DNA of 64,000 nt, from contig CAJUMC010000004.1 in the NCBI GenBank assembly GCA_910587085.1, forward strand, positions 5,030 through 69,029. The letters run 5' to 3'. This DNA is from an uncultured Lachnospiraceae bacterium (lineage in GTDB: Bacteria; Bacillota; Clostridia; Lachnospirales; Lachnospiraceae). The notes beneath the pieces were generated by a model. That model was not told the origin of the DNA, did no database searches, and saw only the letters and a program-made list of their open reading frames with translations. The position numbers were made by a program, and so were the translations under genes. Below are positions 1 to 8,441 of the stretch, piece by piece. Position 1 is the first letter of the stretch, and each line of letters begins with the position of its first letter.

Positions 1-114
1 TTCCTTTTACTCTGTATTTCCACAATTCTGTATTTCCGTAATTCCGCATTTCCATTAATTTCGTCAATTCCGTTTTTTCCGGCGGTACCTTCTGTCCCGC
101 TGAAATCAGCTGCA
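1..114. other. Region after the 919-aa gene, no gene seen
   Basis: T-rich on the plus strand with irregular repeats of ATTTCC/ATTCCG. I see no terminator before the window edge, so the pilus operon may continue beyond the window. Confidence 0.5.
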
Positions 115-2874
115 TCAATCCAGGAAAAACAGGGCCCGGCGCACAAAGGTCAGGATTCTGCGCTCATCTTTTTTGACCGTGCCGTCCTCCGCCAGCTCAT
201 ATCCATACAGCTTCTTTACGGAGGAATAGGAGTCCGTGGAAGCATCGTTCCCGGTTCCCTTGTAGTTGTAATGCACCTTCAGGGAAAACTTCAGATCCTC
301 GGTGTTGGAAGTGGCGAGCAAATCGAGCGGCACATCATAATAGTACGGCGTATCCAGCCGGATCGGTTCAAGCTCGCCGGATTCTGAATTGTAGGCCTGC
401 GTGAATGTAATAACATCCTCCCGCTCCGGTGTCCCGGCAATATCATAGAACGGATCGCGGTAAATAGTGATCTCCACCAGCGAATCCTTCAGCTTCCGGT
501 TTGCCGAAAGCGACACGTTCAGCCTTACCCTGCCGTAGAGCTGCAGCTCTCCGGCTCCGTTGTCCACAGTGATGATTTCGCCGGCCAGCGCCGTCTCTCC
601 CTGGTTCTTCGCATCATAGCTTACATTCGAAAAAATATGATCCGCATTCGAGCCGTTGATCAGCATCTGGATGGAACTGCGCTCCTGATGCAGCAGATAG
701 TAAAGGATATCTGCCGGGGAAATAATCTCCTCGTTTTCAAATTCCATAATCTCGAACGGCTCTCTGTGATAATCGTCATCCCTCTTCTCAAAGCTGTCGC
801 TGAGGACATTCTGTGTCAGGGAACAGTCGCTGTTGTAGGTAAATACATTGTTGCGAACCGAAAAATTCAGCTGCCCTCCCGCTGGGCTCGGCGTCAGCAT
901 GCTCTGCCGGAACAGCTCATCAATCGATGCATTTGTATTCAGCGGCGAGCCAAGCTCCTCAAACTGTATAAAGGTATACTGGTTCCAGTACTTTGCGCCG
1001 TTCCAGACCTCATCGCTGCTTCCGTATTTACGGATAAAGCTGTCAAAATATCCGGTTGTCACATTTTTTCCGTTCAGATTTACCGTCGTTTCCTTTACCA
1101 GCCCGGTTTCGATGAAATGCTTGTAAAAATACCCCTCCTCCTCGGACTGAAAATACACCAGCATCATATAGAGCTTTGCGATATTGTTGATTGTGCCGGA
1201 TGTCCATGCTCCGTAATACTGCCCCAGACCGTCGCTGTGCTTCCGGAAGCCGCCAGTCGAGCCCGTGTACGGCGCCGGTGCATTGTTCGCCTTATCGTGA
1301 CAGGTCACGGAGAACGACATCGGCGCTATATCTGCGTGATCCTCCGGAACCGAAATCCTCTTCAGCAGCCGGACCGCCGCTTCCCAGGAGATATCGTTCG
1401 CCAGGAAATTTCGCGGGTTGTATTTGACGGTATTCAGCTCGGCCGGATCAGGAGAAAACATACTTTCGCGGTAATACTTCCCCCAGAGATCCATCATGTT
1501 TGCAACATGGGCCGCATCCGTAATATTGATAAAATCCGCCGCATCGATCAGTGTTAAGTTGGCCTCAAGGGTATCCGGCGTAACCGTAATTACGCGGATG
1601 CTGTAATCTCTGCTGTCCTCCTCCGTCATGCCGATACCGTGCGTAACAAAATAATTTTTGTTGCTGTATTCAAACTCCAGCGGAGCGTAAAACCGGATCT
1701 TTGCACGAATCTGATCCGGCGTGCTTCCCGCATAGGAAATTTCAATGGTATCATTTTTTACGCCGCCCCCGCGCCGGTAATCCAGCTTTGCATTCTTCGC
1801 ACCGAGCTCCACGGAAAGGGGAAGCTCCATCACATCCTCCGGCCTATGGTTAAGCGCCGTGCCGCCCTCACCGTAAAAGTTGGGATAATCAATATACTTG
1901 TTATCTTTTAGGGAAAATTTCCAGTCGCCGCCGCTTCCGCAATAAGTAACCGAAATATTTCTTTCCCATACCGATCCGGTGAGCTGAAAGCTGCCGGATT
2001 TATCCCAGACCCGCTCAAATCTTCCAAAGGTTCCGCCGTACTCTCCAAAGGTGCCTTTGAAATAAGCATAAATATTATTAAAATAATCTTTTTCACACAG
2101 ATAATGCGATATTTTTATTGTTCCATTCGGCAGAGGCACTCCCGCAGCCTTCTCCTCGAAGGCTTCCTTATATCCCGGCACATCGGCCGCCCTAACGCCG
2201 TAATCCATGCTGCAGCCCGAAAGCCCGGCCACCTGCGAGTCGTTCCTTATGTACTCCCCGGCCACCTCATCCGGATATTCCATCACAAAATCGTAGCTTC
2301 CACCGGTTCCGACATAAGCTACCCGCAGAGACATATCATCCATCTTCCCTGCAATGTTGTATTTGCCCGTGCCGTCCGCAACCCGCTGAAAATATCCGTA
2401 GCAGAGCTCGGACTCGTTATCTTTCAGATAACCGGCCGGATAGCCGTCCGATTCGTACTGGATCTGTTCCCGGTAGTAATCGACATATTTTTCCCGGCCG
2501 ACCACGGTATAAGCATTGCTGGAACTGCCGGTTTTCACGACGCTGTTGACGCCGTTCATCAGGCTGTTCACTTCGCTCAGACTGATATATTTCGCCCGCT
2601 CAAAATCAACCGGCTCCTGTCCTGCGACCAGGTATCCGATCTCTGCATAGCCCTCGTAAGGCACGATTTCCAGCACAAGGAACGGGTTTTCTTCCGTTCC
2701 GAGATTTTTTGCGCGATCCTTTGTCAGACCGAAGGAAGGCACGCTGATCACAGGCGCTCCCTCCGCGGCAGGCTCCGCCTTCGTCCTGACATCCGGATCT
2801 GCCGCGGTCAGCGCCGTTCCGAACACAGCCGCCGCCAGACATGCAGACAATGCTTTTTTCCATTGCTTTATCAC
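115..2874 (-). CDS. Large secreted DUF5057-like protein, candidate pilus-tip or surface protein
   Basis: A 919-residue exported protein of unknown function. Residues 1-24 are a typical signal peptide with a Lys-rich start and an Ala-rich core. The conserved-looking segment LEIVPYEGYAEIGYL at about 68-82 resembles DUF5057 proteins of Lachnospiraceae (recalled, not searched). The rest is a soluble, Tyr/Gly/Ser-rich ectodomain with no C-terminal membrane anchor or LPXTG motif. It starts with GTG, and this GTG shares bases with the TGA stop of the prepilin gene upstream, so the two are translationally coupled. It is the last gene seen of the pilus operon. Its position after four minor pilins matches PilY1-type adhesins in Gram-negative operons; that role is inference from gene order only. 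Confidence 0.75.
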   Translation of the reverse strand: MIKQWKKALSACLAAAVFGTALTAADPDVRTKAEPAAEGAPVISVPSFGLTKDRAKNLGTEENPFLVLEIVPYEGYAEIGYLVAGQEPVDFERAKYISLSEVNSLMNGVNSVVKTGSSSNAYTVVGREKYVDYYREQIQYESDGYPAGYLKDNESELCYGYFQRVADGTGKYNIAGKMDDMSLRVAYVGTGGSYDFVMEYPDEVAGEYIRNDSQVAGLSGCSMDYGVRAADVPGYKEAFEEKAAGVPLPNGTIKISHYLCEKDYFNNIYAYFKGTFGEYGGTFGRFERVWDKSGSFQLTGSVWERNISVTYCGSGGDWKFSLKDNKYIDYPNFYGEGGTALNHRPEDVMELPLSVELGAKNAKLDYRRGGGVKNDTIEISYAGSTPDQIRAKIRFYAPLEFEYSNKNYFVTHGIGMTEEDSRDYSIRVITVTPDTLEANLTLIDAADFINITDAAHVANMMDLWGKYYRESMFSPDPAELNTVKYNPRNFLANDISWEAAVRLLKRISVPEDHADIAPMSFSVTCHDKANNAPAPYTGSTGGFRKHSDGLGQYYGAWTSGTINNIAKLYMMLVYFQSEEEGYFYKHFIETGLVKETTVNLNGKNVTTGYFDSFIRKYGSSDEVWNGAKYWNQYTFIQFEELGSPLNTNASIDELFRQSMLTPSPAGGQLNFSVRNNVFTYNSDCSLTQNVLSDSFEKRDDDYHREPFEIMEFENEEIISPADILYYLLHQERSSIQMLINGSNADHIFSNVSYDAKNQGETALAGEIITVDNGAGELQLYGRVRLNVSLSANRKLKDSLVEITIYRDPFYDIAGTPEREDVITFTQAYNSESGELEPIRLDTPYYYDVPLDLLATSNTEDLKFSLKVHYNYKGTGNDASTDSYSSVKKLYGYELAEDGTVKKDERRILTFVRRALFFLD

Positions 2875-3500
2875 GGTCGATTTCTCTCCTTTCCGTTGAG
2901 ACTGACAATATCACCTGCTGTTTCACCTCTGAGGCTGATGCAGCTTGTGGTTTCGTAAATTTTATCGGCATAGACGAAGGTCAGGGTGATGGTGACAAGC
3001 TGCGCTTCCCCTTCGGCCGGCCTTGTTTCCGGAGTGACCGAGAAACTGTCACAGTATTTCGCCAGCAGCGCTTCCGTCCCCGGCGCATCACCCCCGGGCA
3101 GTGCGTTCTGTTCCACCGACCGGAAAACAAGACGGCGGTTTTCCTTATCCAGCCGGAAAATATATTGCTTTTCCGCCGTCCAGACAACCAGCTGCTCCGT
3201 TATACCGCCGTTCTTCTGCACGGCGTACTGCTTTGCCTCAATCAGAATATCGTTCAGCTGATTCATGGCCGTCTGCGCCTCCATCTGAAGCTCGATCTCA
3301 ATGTTGGAGAGCCGGTAGCTGTTTGAGGCCGAGACAATCAGCCCCGCCGCCGCTATCATCACCATACTCATAATTGCGATGGCGACCACCAGCTCAATCA
3401 GAGTAAAACCTTTATTTCCGGATGTTTTTATCTTACTTATTAATCTATACTTAAAAATCCGGCATTTTTCAACGGTACGATTTTCTGCCTCCGGTTCCAT
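2871..3500 (-). CDS. PilW/GspJ-like minor prepilin
   Basis: Minor pilin-like protein of about 209 residues. The class III signal GNKG/FTLIELVVAIAIMSM has the glycine before the cleavage site, Glu at +5 and one hydrophobic helix. I chose the ATG at 3500 because it follows AAAGGAGA by about 10 nt; a longer frame reaches 3614 but has no ribosome site there. The leader peptide is long, about 31 residues. After the helix comes a region typical of PilW/GspJ, with a helical spine followed by beta-rich sequence ending near the overlapping start of the 919-aa protein. It probably joins the other minor pilins as a tip or priming complex processed by the peptidase at 10178-10954. Confidence 0.8.
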   Translation of the reverse strand: MEPEAENRTVEKCRIFKYRLISKIKTSGNKGFTLIELVVAIAIMSMVMIAAAGLIVSASNSYRLSNIEIELQMEAQTAMNQLNDILIEAKQYAVQKNGGITEQLVVWTAEKQYIFRLDKENRRLVFRSVEQNALPGGDAPGTEALLAKYCDSFSVTPETRPAEGEAQLVTITLTFVYADKIYETTSCISLRGETAGDIVSLNGKERNRP

Positions 3501-3590
3501 CCTACCCGCATCTCCTTTCCGCAGCCGGGATTTTCCGGCTTTGTTTACCTGAAATTCTGCCCGGTCCGAAATTCCGTATCTGAAAACTAT

Positions 3591-3651
3591 GTTCAGGCTT
3601 TCTGCCGGATTCAAAATTTCGTATTCAATCCCAGTTCAGGCTTCCTGCCGG
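3591..3651. repeat. Imperfect direct repeats between two prepilin genes
   Basis: The 189-bp gap between the PilW-like and GspH-like genes contains two near-identical 18-bp blocks (GTTCAGGCTTTCTGCCGG and GTTCAGGCTTCCTGCCGG) starting 43 bp apart. Similar AAATT-containing sequence lies on both sides. No gene or terminator is evident in this gap. Confidence 0.5.
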
Positions 3652-3689
3652 TTCTGAAATTGTACTATGAAACCTGTCCGGACCTTATC

Positions 3690-4205
3690 TCAATTCAGCG
3701 AATTCCGCCCTGTCTCCCCGTAAATGACAAGCTCCTTTGCTCTATTCCCTTCAATGCGCAAAGAGGTAAAGGCCGGATGCTCTTCATCAAACAGAAACGC
3801 CCCCGAGCCCTTGCTGAACTGTATGCGGAACGACTGTGAGGCAGAGATCTCCGCAATTTCCTCTTCTCCGTTCATCACGGTCAGCCGGAGCGACTTCGGG
3901 CCCAGCTCCACACTGCGCTTGACCTCGCCCTCCGTCCGCAGCAGCAATCTCCCGTAATAGCTTCCGTCTCTCAGGCAGAGCTCCAGTTCCACTCCGCCGT
4001 CCACGCGGGACATCGTATCGAGCCTGGTCTGATCCAGCAAGTCAGAAAGCCGCTTGGCACAGGCGTTTTCCCTCGCTCCCCCGATTGCCGAAAAACCGAC
4101 CACCATCACCGCCGAAACGATTCCTATAACCAATATGGTAACAATAAGCTCCACCATCGTAAAGCCGCGCCGGTCATCCCGGAACCCCTTCGCCATCCCA
4201 CGCAT
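3690..4205 (-). CDS. GspH/FimU-like minor prepilin
   Basis: Prepilin of 171 residues. A 14-residue basic leader ends in RRG and is followed by FTMVELIVTILVIGIVSAVM, with Glu at +5 and one hydrophobic helix. The rest has the pattern of GspH/FimU pseudopilins: a short helix (DLLDQTRLDTMS) followed by beta strands. The start is supported by AGGAAAGG about 8 nt upstream; an ATG three codons later is possible. It lies in the middle of the minor-pilin block. Confidence 0.8.
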   Translation of the reverse strand: MRGMAKGFRDDRRGFTMVELIVTILVIGIVSAVMVVGFSAIGGARENACAKRLSDLLDQTRLDTMSRVDGGVELELCLRDGSYYGRLLLRTEGEVKRSVELGPKSLRLTVMNGEEEIAEISASQSFRIQFSKGSGAFLFDEEHPAFTSLRIEGNRAKELVIYGETGRNSLN

Positions 4206-4266
4206 GCTGCCGACCTTTCCTCTCTGTTTCTTCCGCTGTCCGGCCCCTGTCGGCCGCAGTGCTCCA

Positions 4267-6432
4267 TCAATTCTTCACCCAGTTTTCCAGCGTGATGGAG
4301 ATATTTCTTGCCACCGCGGTTTCCTCTCCCGGGCGCGCCGCCAGCAGCGGATAGTTCTTAAAAAACTTGCTGATCTCCGGATTCTTATCCAGAAGATCCG
4401 TGACAAAATCCGTATTTTCATCCGTATCCGCTGCCGCGTCAACATCCCGGAGCGTCACATTTCCCGTGGCGAGAAGCATTCCGCAAAAGTTCACGCCGGA
4501 AAGCTCTACGTCGCCGTTTGCAATAACAATCCCGGAGATATTTTCGCTCTCCAGACGAACATTCTCATTTGCGATCCGCACCTGGTAAGCCGCATCCTCC
4601 GCGCTGCATTTTTCAAATGCGCTGTTGAAATAATAAACCTGTGTACCGGAAATCTTTTCCAGCTCACTCATGCGCAGCAGATTCCGCACGGCGCCCTCTC
4701 CCTGCGCCCCGATATACTGTTCATCCAGCGCCCGCTTCAGCCCGGAAAACCGGCGCGCATAATCGCTCTGCCGTAGCATAGCCTCCGCATTGTCAATCGT
4801 TCCGGCAATCACCTCGGAAATCGCGTGATCCTGCACCCGGATTACGGTGCCGTTCGTCTTGATCTTCTCCGATGCTGCCGGCAGAAGGACATCCCCAAGC
4901 TCAAGAATATCAGAAAACTGCTTCATCTCGCCTGCGAATGCTTCGCTGAAAGCCAGGAAATAATTCTCGGCCGCAGAAGCCGTGCGGAACTTCAGGTATA
5001 TATAGTACAGCGGCTCCGGCTCATTCATAAAGCGCACCGGCACAACCGTACACGGCGACGTCGGATTCACATACGGAGCAAGCGACATGCTGCTCTGTGC
5101 ACCGAACATCTTTTCCGTATCAATCACGGCCGCAATCGACCCTTTCTCTTCTATTATCTCATCATATTCTTCTTTCGTCAACGGGTTATGCCCATATTCC
5201 CGGATACATTCCTCCGGCATCAGATATGCCAGCTGGTTGCCGCGGTAGCTGACCGCCTCGCCCTCAAGAATCTCCGTGTACGATACGGTGCCGGACGATG
5301 CGCCGTACAGGCTCGGCACCGCAAGCACGCTGCGTCCCGCCAGCCACAGCATATCCAGACCGGACAGATCGAGCGTTGAGCGCCCGGCATTGATCGTGAC
5401 GGCGCTGCCCTCCGACGGCACCGACGCGCCGGCCACGCTGTGATAGCCGTAATATTCTCCGTCTATTTTAACATAAGAGGAATCGGCCCCGATCGTGAGA
5501 TCATCCTCGACATGGCATTCCGCCCGCGAAATACGGATGCTCTGCCCGCTGCTCCCGTCCACGGTCGCAATGCTGCCGGCCCACACTGCAATCTTTCCGA
5601 GTTTTCCGCTGCCGATGTCCAGACTGCCGCTCTTTCTCGTTTCCAGCGCATCCCCCACAATCAGGATATCCGCGTTCAGTGACAGCCCGTAATCTTCCGC
5701 CGTCAGGCTTTTTCCCGCATACACATTTCCCCGGATCGAAGATGCCGTGAGATGATTTCTGATATTGCCGTCTGCAAGGATCGCGTAGCCTTTATAATTT
5801 CCGCCCACCGCGGCCGGCCTCTCCACATCAAGACGGGAAAAGGCCACTGCCACGCGGATATCCGTTGTAATCTTCGTCTGATAACCGTTCTCCTTGTAGG
5901 ACACGCTCAGACCCCGCAGACACAGATCTTCCCCGTCAAGCTCGACCTGCACGGCCGGGATGCCCTCGCTGCCGCTCAGAAGCTCATAGTCCGTTCCGAA
6001 GCCCGCCACGCCGTAAAACAGCCCGTCTTCCGCCGCATCCGTCATAAACCTTCCGTCGATTTCCGCCGAAAGTCCCGGTGAAAGCTCCACGCCGGTCAGC
6101 TTTTCTGCCAGGCTGTCCCGCACGCTCAGCTTTACCGCCGAGGCTGCGTCGCCGCCGTAGGCGCCGTAATGCGTCAGCGCCCGCGAATACTCTTCTCCAA
6201 GCGTATCCTCGGCCAGTTTCTGAAGATTTGCAATAAAAATATCAATTCCGGATTCTGTCTCGTAGAAATTTTCCTTTGCGCGCTCGTCCACAAGCTTCAT
6301 ATCCCGGTTCGTTATGGACGCGGCAAGCACGGATGTGCCGAGAATGCCCGCAAAAACCATGCAGACAATGACAAGAATCAGAGCAGAGCCCCGGTTTTTC
6401 CTGTTTTCCTTTTCGCGTCTGAATGTTTCCAT
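4267..6432 (-). CDS. Oversized PilX/GspK-like minor pilin
   Basis: Protein of 721 residues. The N-terminus (RGSALILVIVCMVFAGILG, about 14-32) and the following YETESGIDIFIANL segment match the PilX-type N-terminus, in which a TM helix leads into a spine ending near a conserved Glu-Ser/Ala-Gly. The C-terminus TLENWVKN is also typical of PilX-like pilins. Between these lies a long body rich in G-N-V and S-L-D repeats (about 215-370) that looks like a beta-helix. PilX and GspK are usually about 150-330 residues, so this is much enlarged. I chose the ATG at 6432 because GAGGAGG lies 6 nt upstream; the in-frame GTG at 6447 precedes that site. The usual +5 Glu is not obvious. Confidence 0.75.
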   Translation of the reverse strand: METFRREKENRKNRGSALILVIVCMVFAGILGTSVLAASITNRDMKLVDERAKENFYETESGIDIFIANLQKLAEDTLGEEYSRALTHYGAYGGDAASAVKLSVRDSLAEKLTGVELSPGLSAEIDGRFMTDAAEDGLFYGVAGFGTDYELLSGSEGIPAVQVELDGEDLCLRGLSVSYKENGYQTKITTDIRVAVAFSRLDVERPAAVGGNYKGYAILADGNIRNHLTASSIRGNVYAGKSLTAEDYGLSLNADILIVGDALETRKSGSLDIGSGKLGKIAVWAGSIATVDGSSGQSIRISRAECHVEDDLTIGADSSYVKIDGEYYGYHSVAGASVPSEGSAVTINAGRSTLDLSGLDMLWLAGRSVLAVPSLYGASSGTVSYTEILEGEAVSYRGNQLAYLMPEECIREYGHNPLTKEEYDEIIEEKGSIAAVIDTEKMFGAQSSMSLAPYVNPTSPCTVVPVRFMNEPEPLYYIYLKFRTASAAENYFLAFSEAFAGEMKQFSDILELGDVLLPAASEKIKTNGTVIRVQDHAISEVIAGTIDNAEAMLRQSDYARRFSGLKRALDEQYIGAQGEGAVRNLLRMSELEKISGTQVYYFNSAFEKCSAEDAAYQVRIANENVRLESENISGIVIANGDVELSGVNFCGMLLATGNVTLRDVDAAADTDENTDFVTDLLDKNPEISKFFKNYPLLAARPGEETAVARNISITLENWVKN

Positions 6433-6451
6433 TGTCAGCCTCCTCACCGCG

Positions 6452-7663
6452 CTACTGCGAAATGGATGCGTTCCATTCCGCTAGTCTTTCTCCAGTTGCA
6501 CTCAGATATACCGTTACCGTTACCTCTGAAAGTCTGCCGTACGGCTTCCGCGGAAAAAGGGAATTCCCCCCGTCGCTGCCGTTTTCAAACATGCCTCCGC
6601 CGCCGACACCCCAGTCGGGGCTGCTGTTCGAGCAGACCGTTACCCGGCTGCCGGAGGAATCCAGTGCCCGCTCCATCACAGGGCCGGTCAGCTCCAGTTT
6701 TCCGCCCGAACCGCCGCCCAGACATTCCGCCGTCTCCTGAACCGCGAGAAACAGGTTCCATTCCAGAAAGCAGTTTTTCACAATAATCTTATCTGCGATC
6801 CGATAGCGCGAAACAGCTCCGGATTCCGTCAGCTCCGCGCTCGCCGGTTCGTAAAACAGATAAAGGTTCGGCTTTTCCCCGTCCTCCGCCCGTTCGAACG
6901 TGAACTCGCTGCGGTAGCCCCGGTGCGAAGAGCCGTCCAGCAGATAATCCAGTTCGGCTGCCCCGGCATAGCTTCCGTTCTGCTCCTGCCGGATCTCGAT
7001 CACAAGCTCGCTTGTTATATTGGCCGATATGTAAGCCTGCTCGCTGGTGATCTGCGCGGCCGTCGGCCCGTCATAATCCTCGTCGTCGGCGTGGGACGCC
7101 CACTGTCCGGCCAGCCAGCTGTCGTAAAAGGCGCTTTCGGCAGCCCGGCGCAGAGAACCGTCCGTCGCTCCCGGCGGACAGATAATCACCGTCTGCTCCG
7201 AATCGAGAGCGGTCAGATCCGGAAGCTTGTAATCGTTGATCCCGCTGCTTCCGTCCGTAAAACTGCTGCTGTCATAGCGCACCGTAACATTGAATTCGTT
7301 CATTCCCTCCCGGATGGCGGCGAGATCAAAACCAACCGAGCCGTCGGTCGGAATTCTGAGATTCCCCCGCCATCCTGCCGGAAGCAGATTTTTCATTTTC
7401 TCTTCCGATACGCCGTTTATCTGTACGCTGTCCTGTACTACATGGAACCGGGCGTACTCCTTTACGCATTCCATTACGTTCTGGGCAACGATGGTCGCCG
7501 ACATGGCCCTTCTCGATTTCATATTGATCCGCAGGGACAGCATAAAGCCGCCGAGCAGAGCGAGCACGGCAATCGACAGTATCATCATGCTCACGATCAC
7601 TTCCACAAAGGATATGCCCCGGTTATCCGGCCGATGTCTGTTTTTCATGCCTTTATTTCTCAC
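6452..7663 (-). CDS. PilV/GspI-like minor prepilin
   Basis: Prepilin of 403 residues. The leader of about 16 residues ends in DNRG, followed by ISFVEVIVSMMILSIAVLAL, with Glu at +5. This resembles PilV/GspI, and the helix after it (RAMSATIVAQNVMECVKEY) fits. It is long for the family, with an extended C-terminal ectodomain. The start is GTG with AAAGGAGA a few bases upstream; the ATG at 7648 has no ribosome site at a suitable distance. It is followed after 19 nt by the PilX-like gene. Confidence 0.8.
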   Translation of the reverse strand: MRNKGMKNRHRPDNRGISFVEVIVSMMILSIAVLALLGGFMLSLRINMKSRRAMSATIVAQNVMECVKEYARFHVVQDSVQINGVSEEKMKNLLPAGWRGNLRIPTDGSVGFDLAAIREGMNEFNVTVRYDSSSFTDGSSGINDYKLPDLTALDSEQTVIICPPGATDGSLRRAAESAFYDSWLAGQWASHADDEDYDGPTAAQITSEQAYISANITSELVIEIRQEQNGSYAGAAELDYLLDGSSHRGYRSEFTFERAEDGEKPNLYLFYEPASAELTESGAVSRYRIADKIIVKNCFLEWNLFLAVQETAECLGGGSGGKLELTGPVMERALDSSGSRVTVCSNSSPDWGVGGGGMFENGSDGGNSLFPRKPYGRLSEVTVTVYLSATGERLAEWNASISQ

Positions 7664-7694
7664 CGCCGTCTCCTTTCTTCACGATGCGGGGAAT

Positions 7695-7724
7695 CCTGTC
7701 CTGCAAAAACCTGTCCTGCAAAAA
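7695..7724. repeat. 15-bp tandem duplication
   Basis: CCTGTCCTGCAAAAA occurs twice head to tail in the 127-bp gap between the PilO-like and PilV-like genes. Nothing else is recognised in this gap. Confidence 0.6.
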
Positions 7725-7790
7725 ATCTGCGCCCTGCAGAAGGCAGCATCCTGCCGTTTCCGCCCTGAAAAAATCTTCGGAAAACACCGG

Positions 7791-8441
7791 TCAGTCGCCG
7801 CTCCGGAAAATATTTTTGTTGCCGTACCGGATATCGTCAAACTCCGGCGAAGTATAAACCTTTTCCGTACCGGTCAGACTGTACCATACCACGGAGAGAG
7901 TTCCCGTGAGCAGTCCGTCATCCGCGTGGTATGCCGCTGTCATGGACTGCAGCGTCATGCGCTCCGGATACCTGGCGATATAATCTATACAGCCCTTCAG
8001 CCCTTCGTAGGTGGTGCTGTAGCTGATATGAAACGTGTTTGAATACGCGGAAAACGGAAGTCCCGCCTCCCCCATCAGCCAGACCGCCTGATAGAACGGA
8101 ACGGTATCGCCGAAGTTGATGGAGGAGATCTCCGCGTTATTCTCCCTGCCCATATCAATAAAGAAAAGAATACTCTTTTCCGGCGTTACGCCCGGGCCGA
8201 ACACTTCCAGTTCCTTTGCGGTCTTCTCGTTATTGGAAATATTTTCCTTCTCGTAAATTTCCCGGTTTTTAATCTTTCGTTCCAGATCGGAAATCTTGCG
8301 CGTCAATTCATCATTTTCCGTCCGCACTGCCTCCGTTTTTTCCGCAAAATTCTTGTAGCCGAACCAGTACGCAGAAAAAAGCATAAGCACCAGCACAAGC
8401 ACGCCGAGCAAAAGCTTTTGAGAGTCCGTCGCCTTACTCAT
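7791..8441 (-). CDS. PilO-like pilus alignment protein
   Basis: Protein of 216 residues with one N-terminal TM helix (about 9-27, LLLGVLVLVLMLFSAYW). A charged coiled coil (about 33-75) follows and then a compact alpha/beta domain; this is the layout of PilO/GspM proteins that pair with PilN at the inner face of the pilus machine. Its ATG lies inside the last codons of the PilM-PilN fusion (8-nt overlap), so the two are coupled. An SD-like GGAGG lies within the upstream coding region. Identity rests on topology, size and position next to PilN, as PilO proteins diverge strongly. Confidence 0.75.
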   Translation of the reverse strand: MSKATDSQKLLLGVLVLVLMLFSAYWFGYKNFAEKTEAVRTENDELTRKISDLERKIKNREIYEKENISNNEKTAKELEVFGPGVTPEKSILFFIDMGRENNAEISSINFGDTVPFYQAVWLMGEAGLPFSAYSNTFHISYSTTYEGLKGCIDYIARYPERMTLQSMTAAYHADDGLLTGTLSVVWYSLTGTEKVYTSPEFDDIRYGNKNIFRSGD

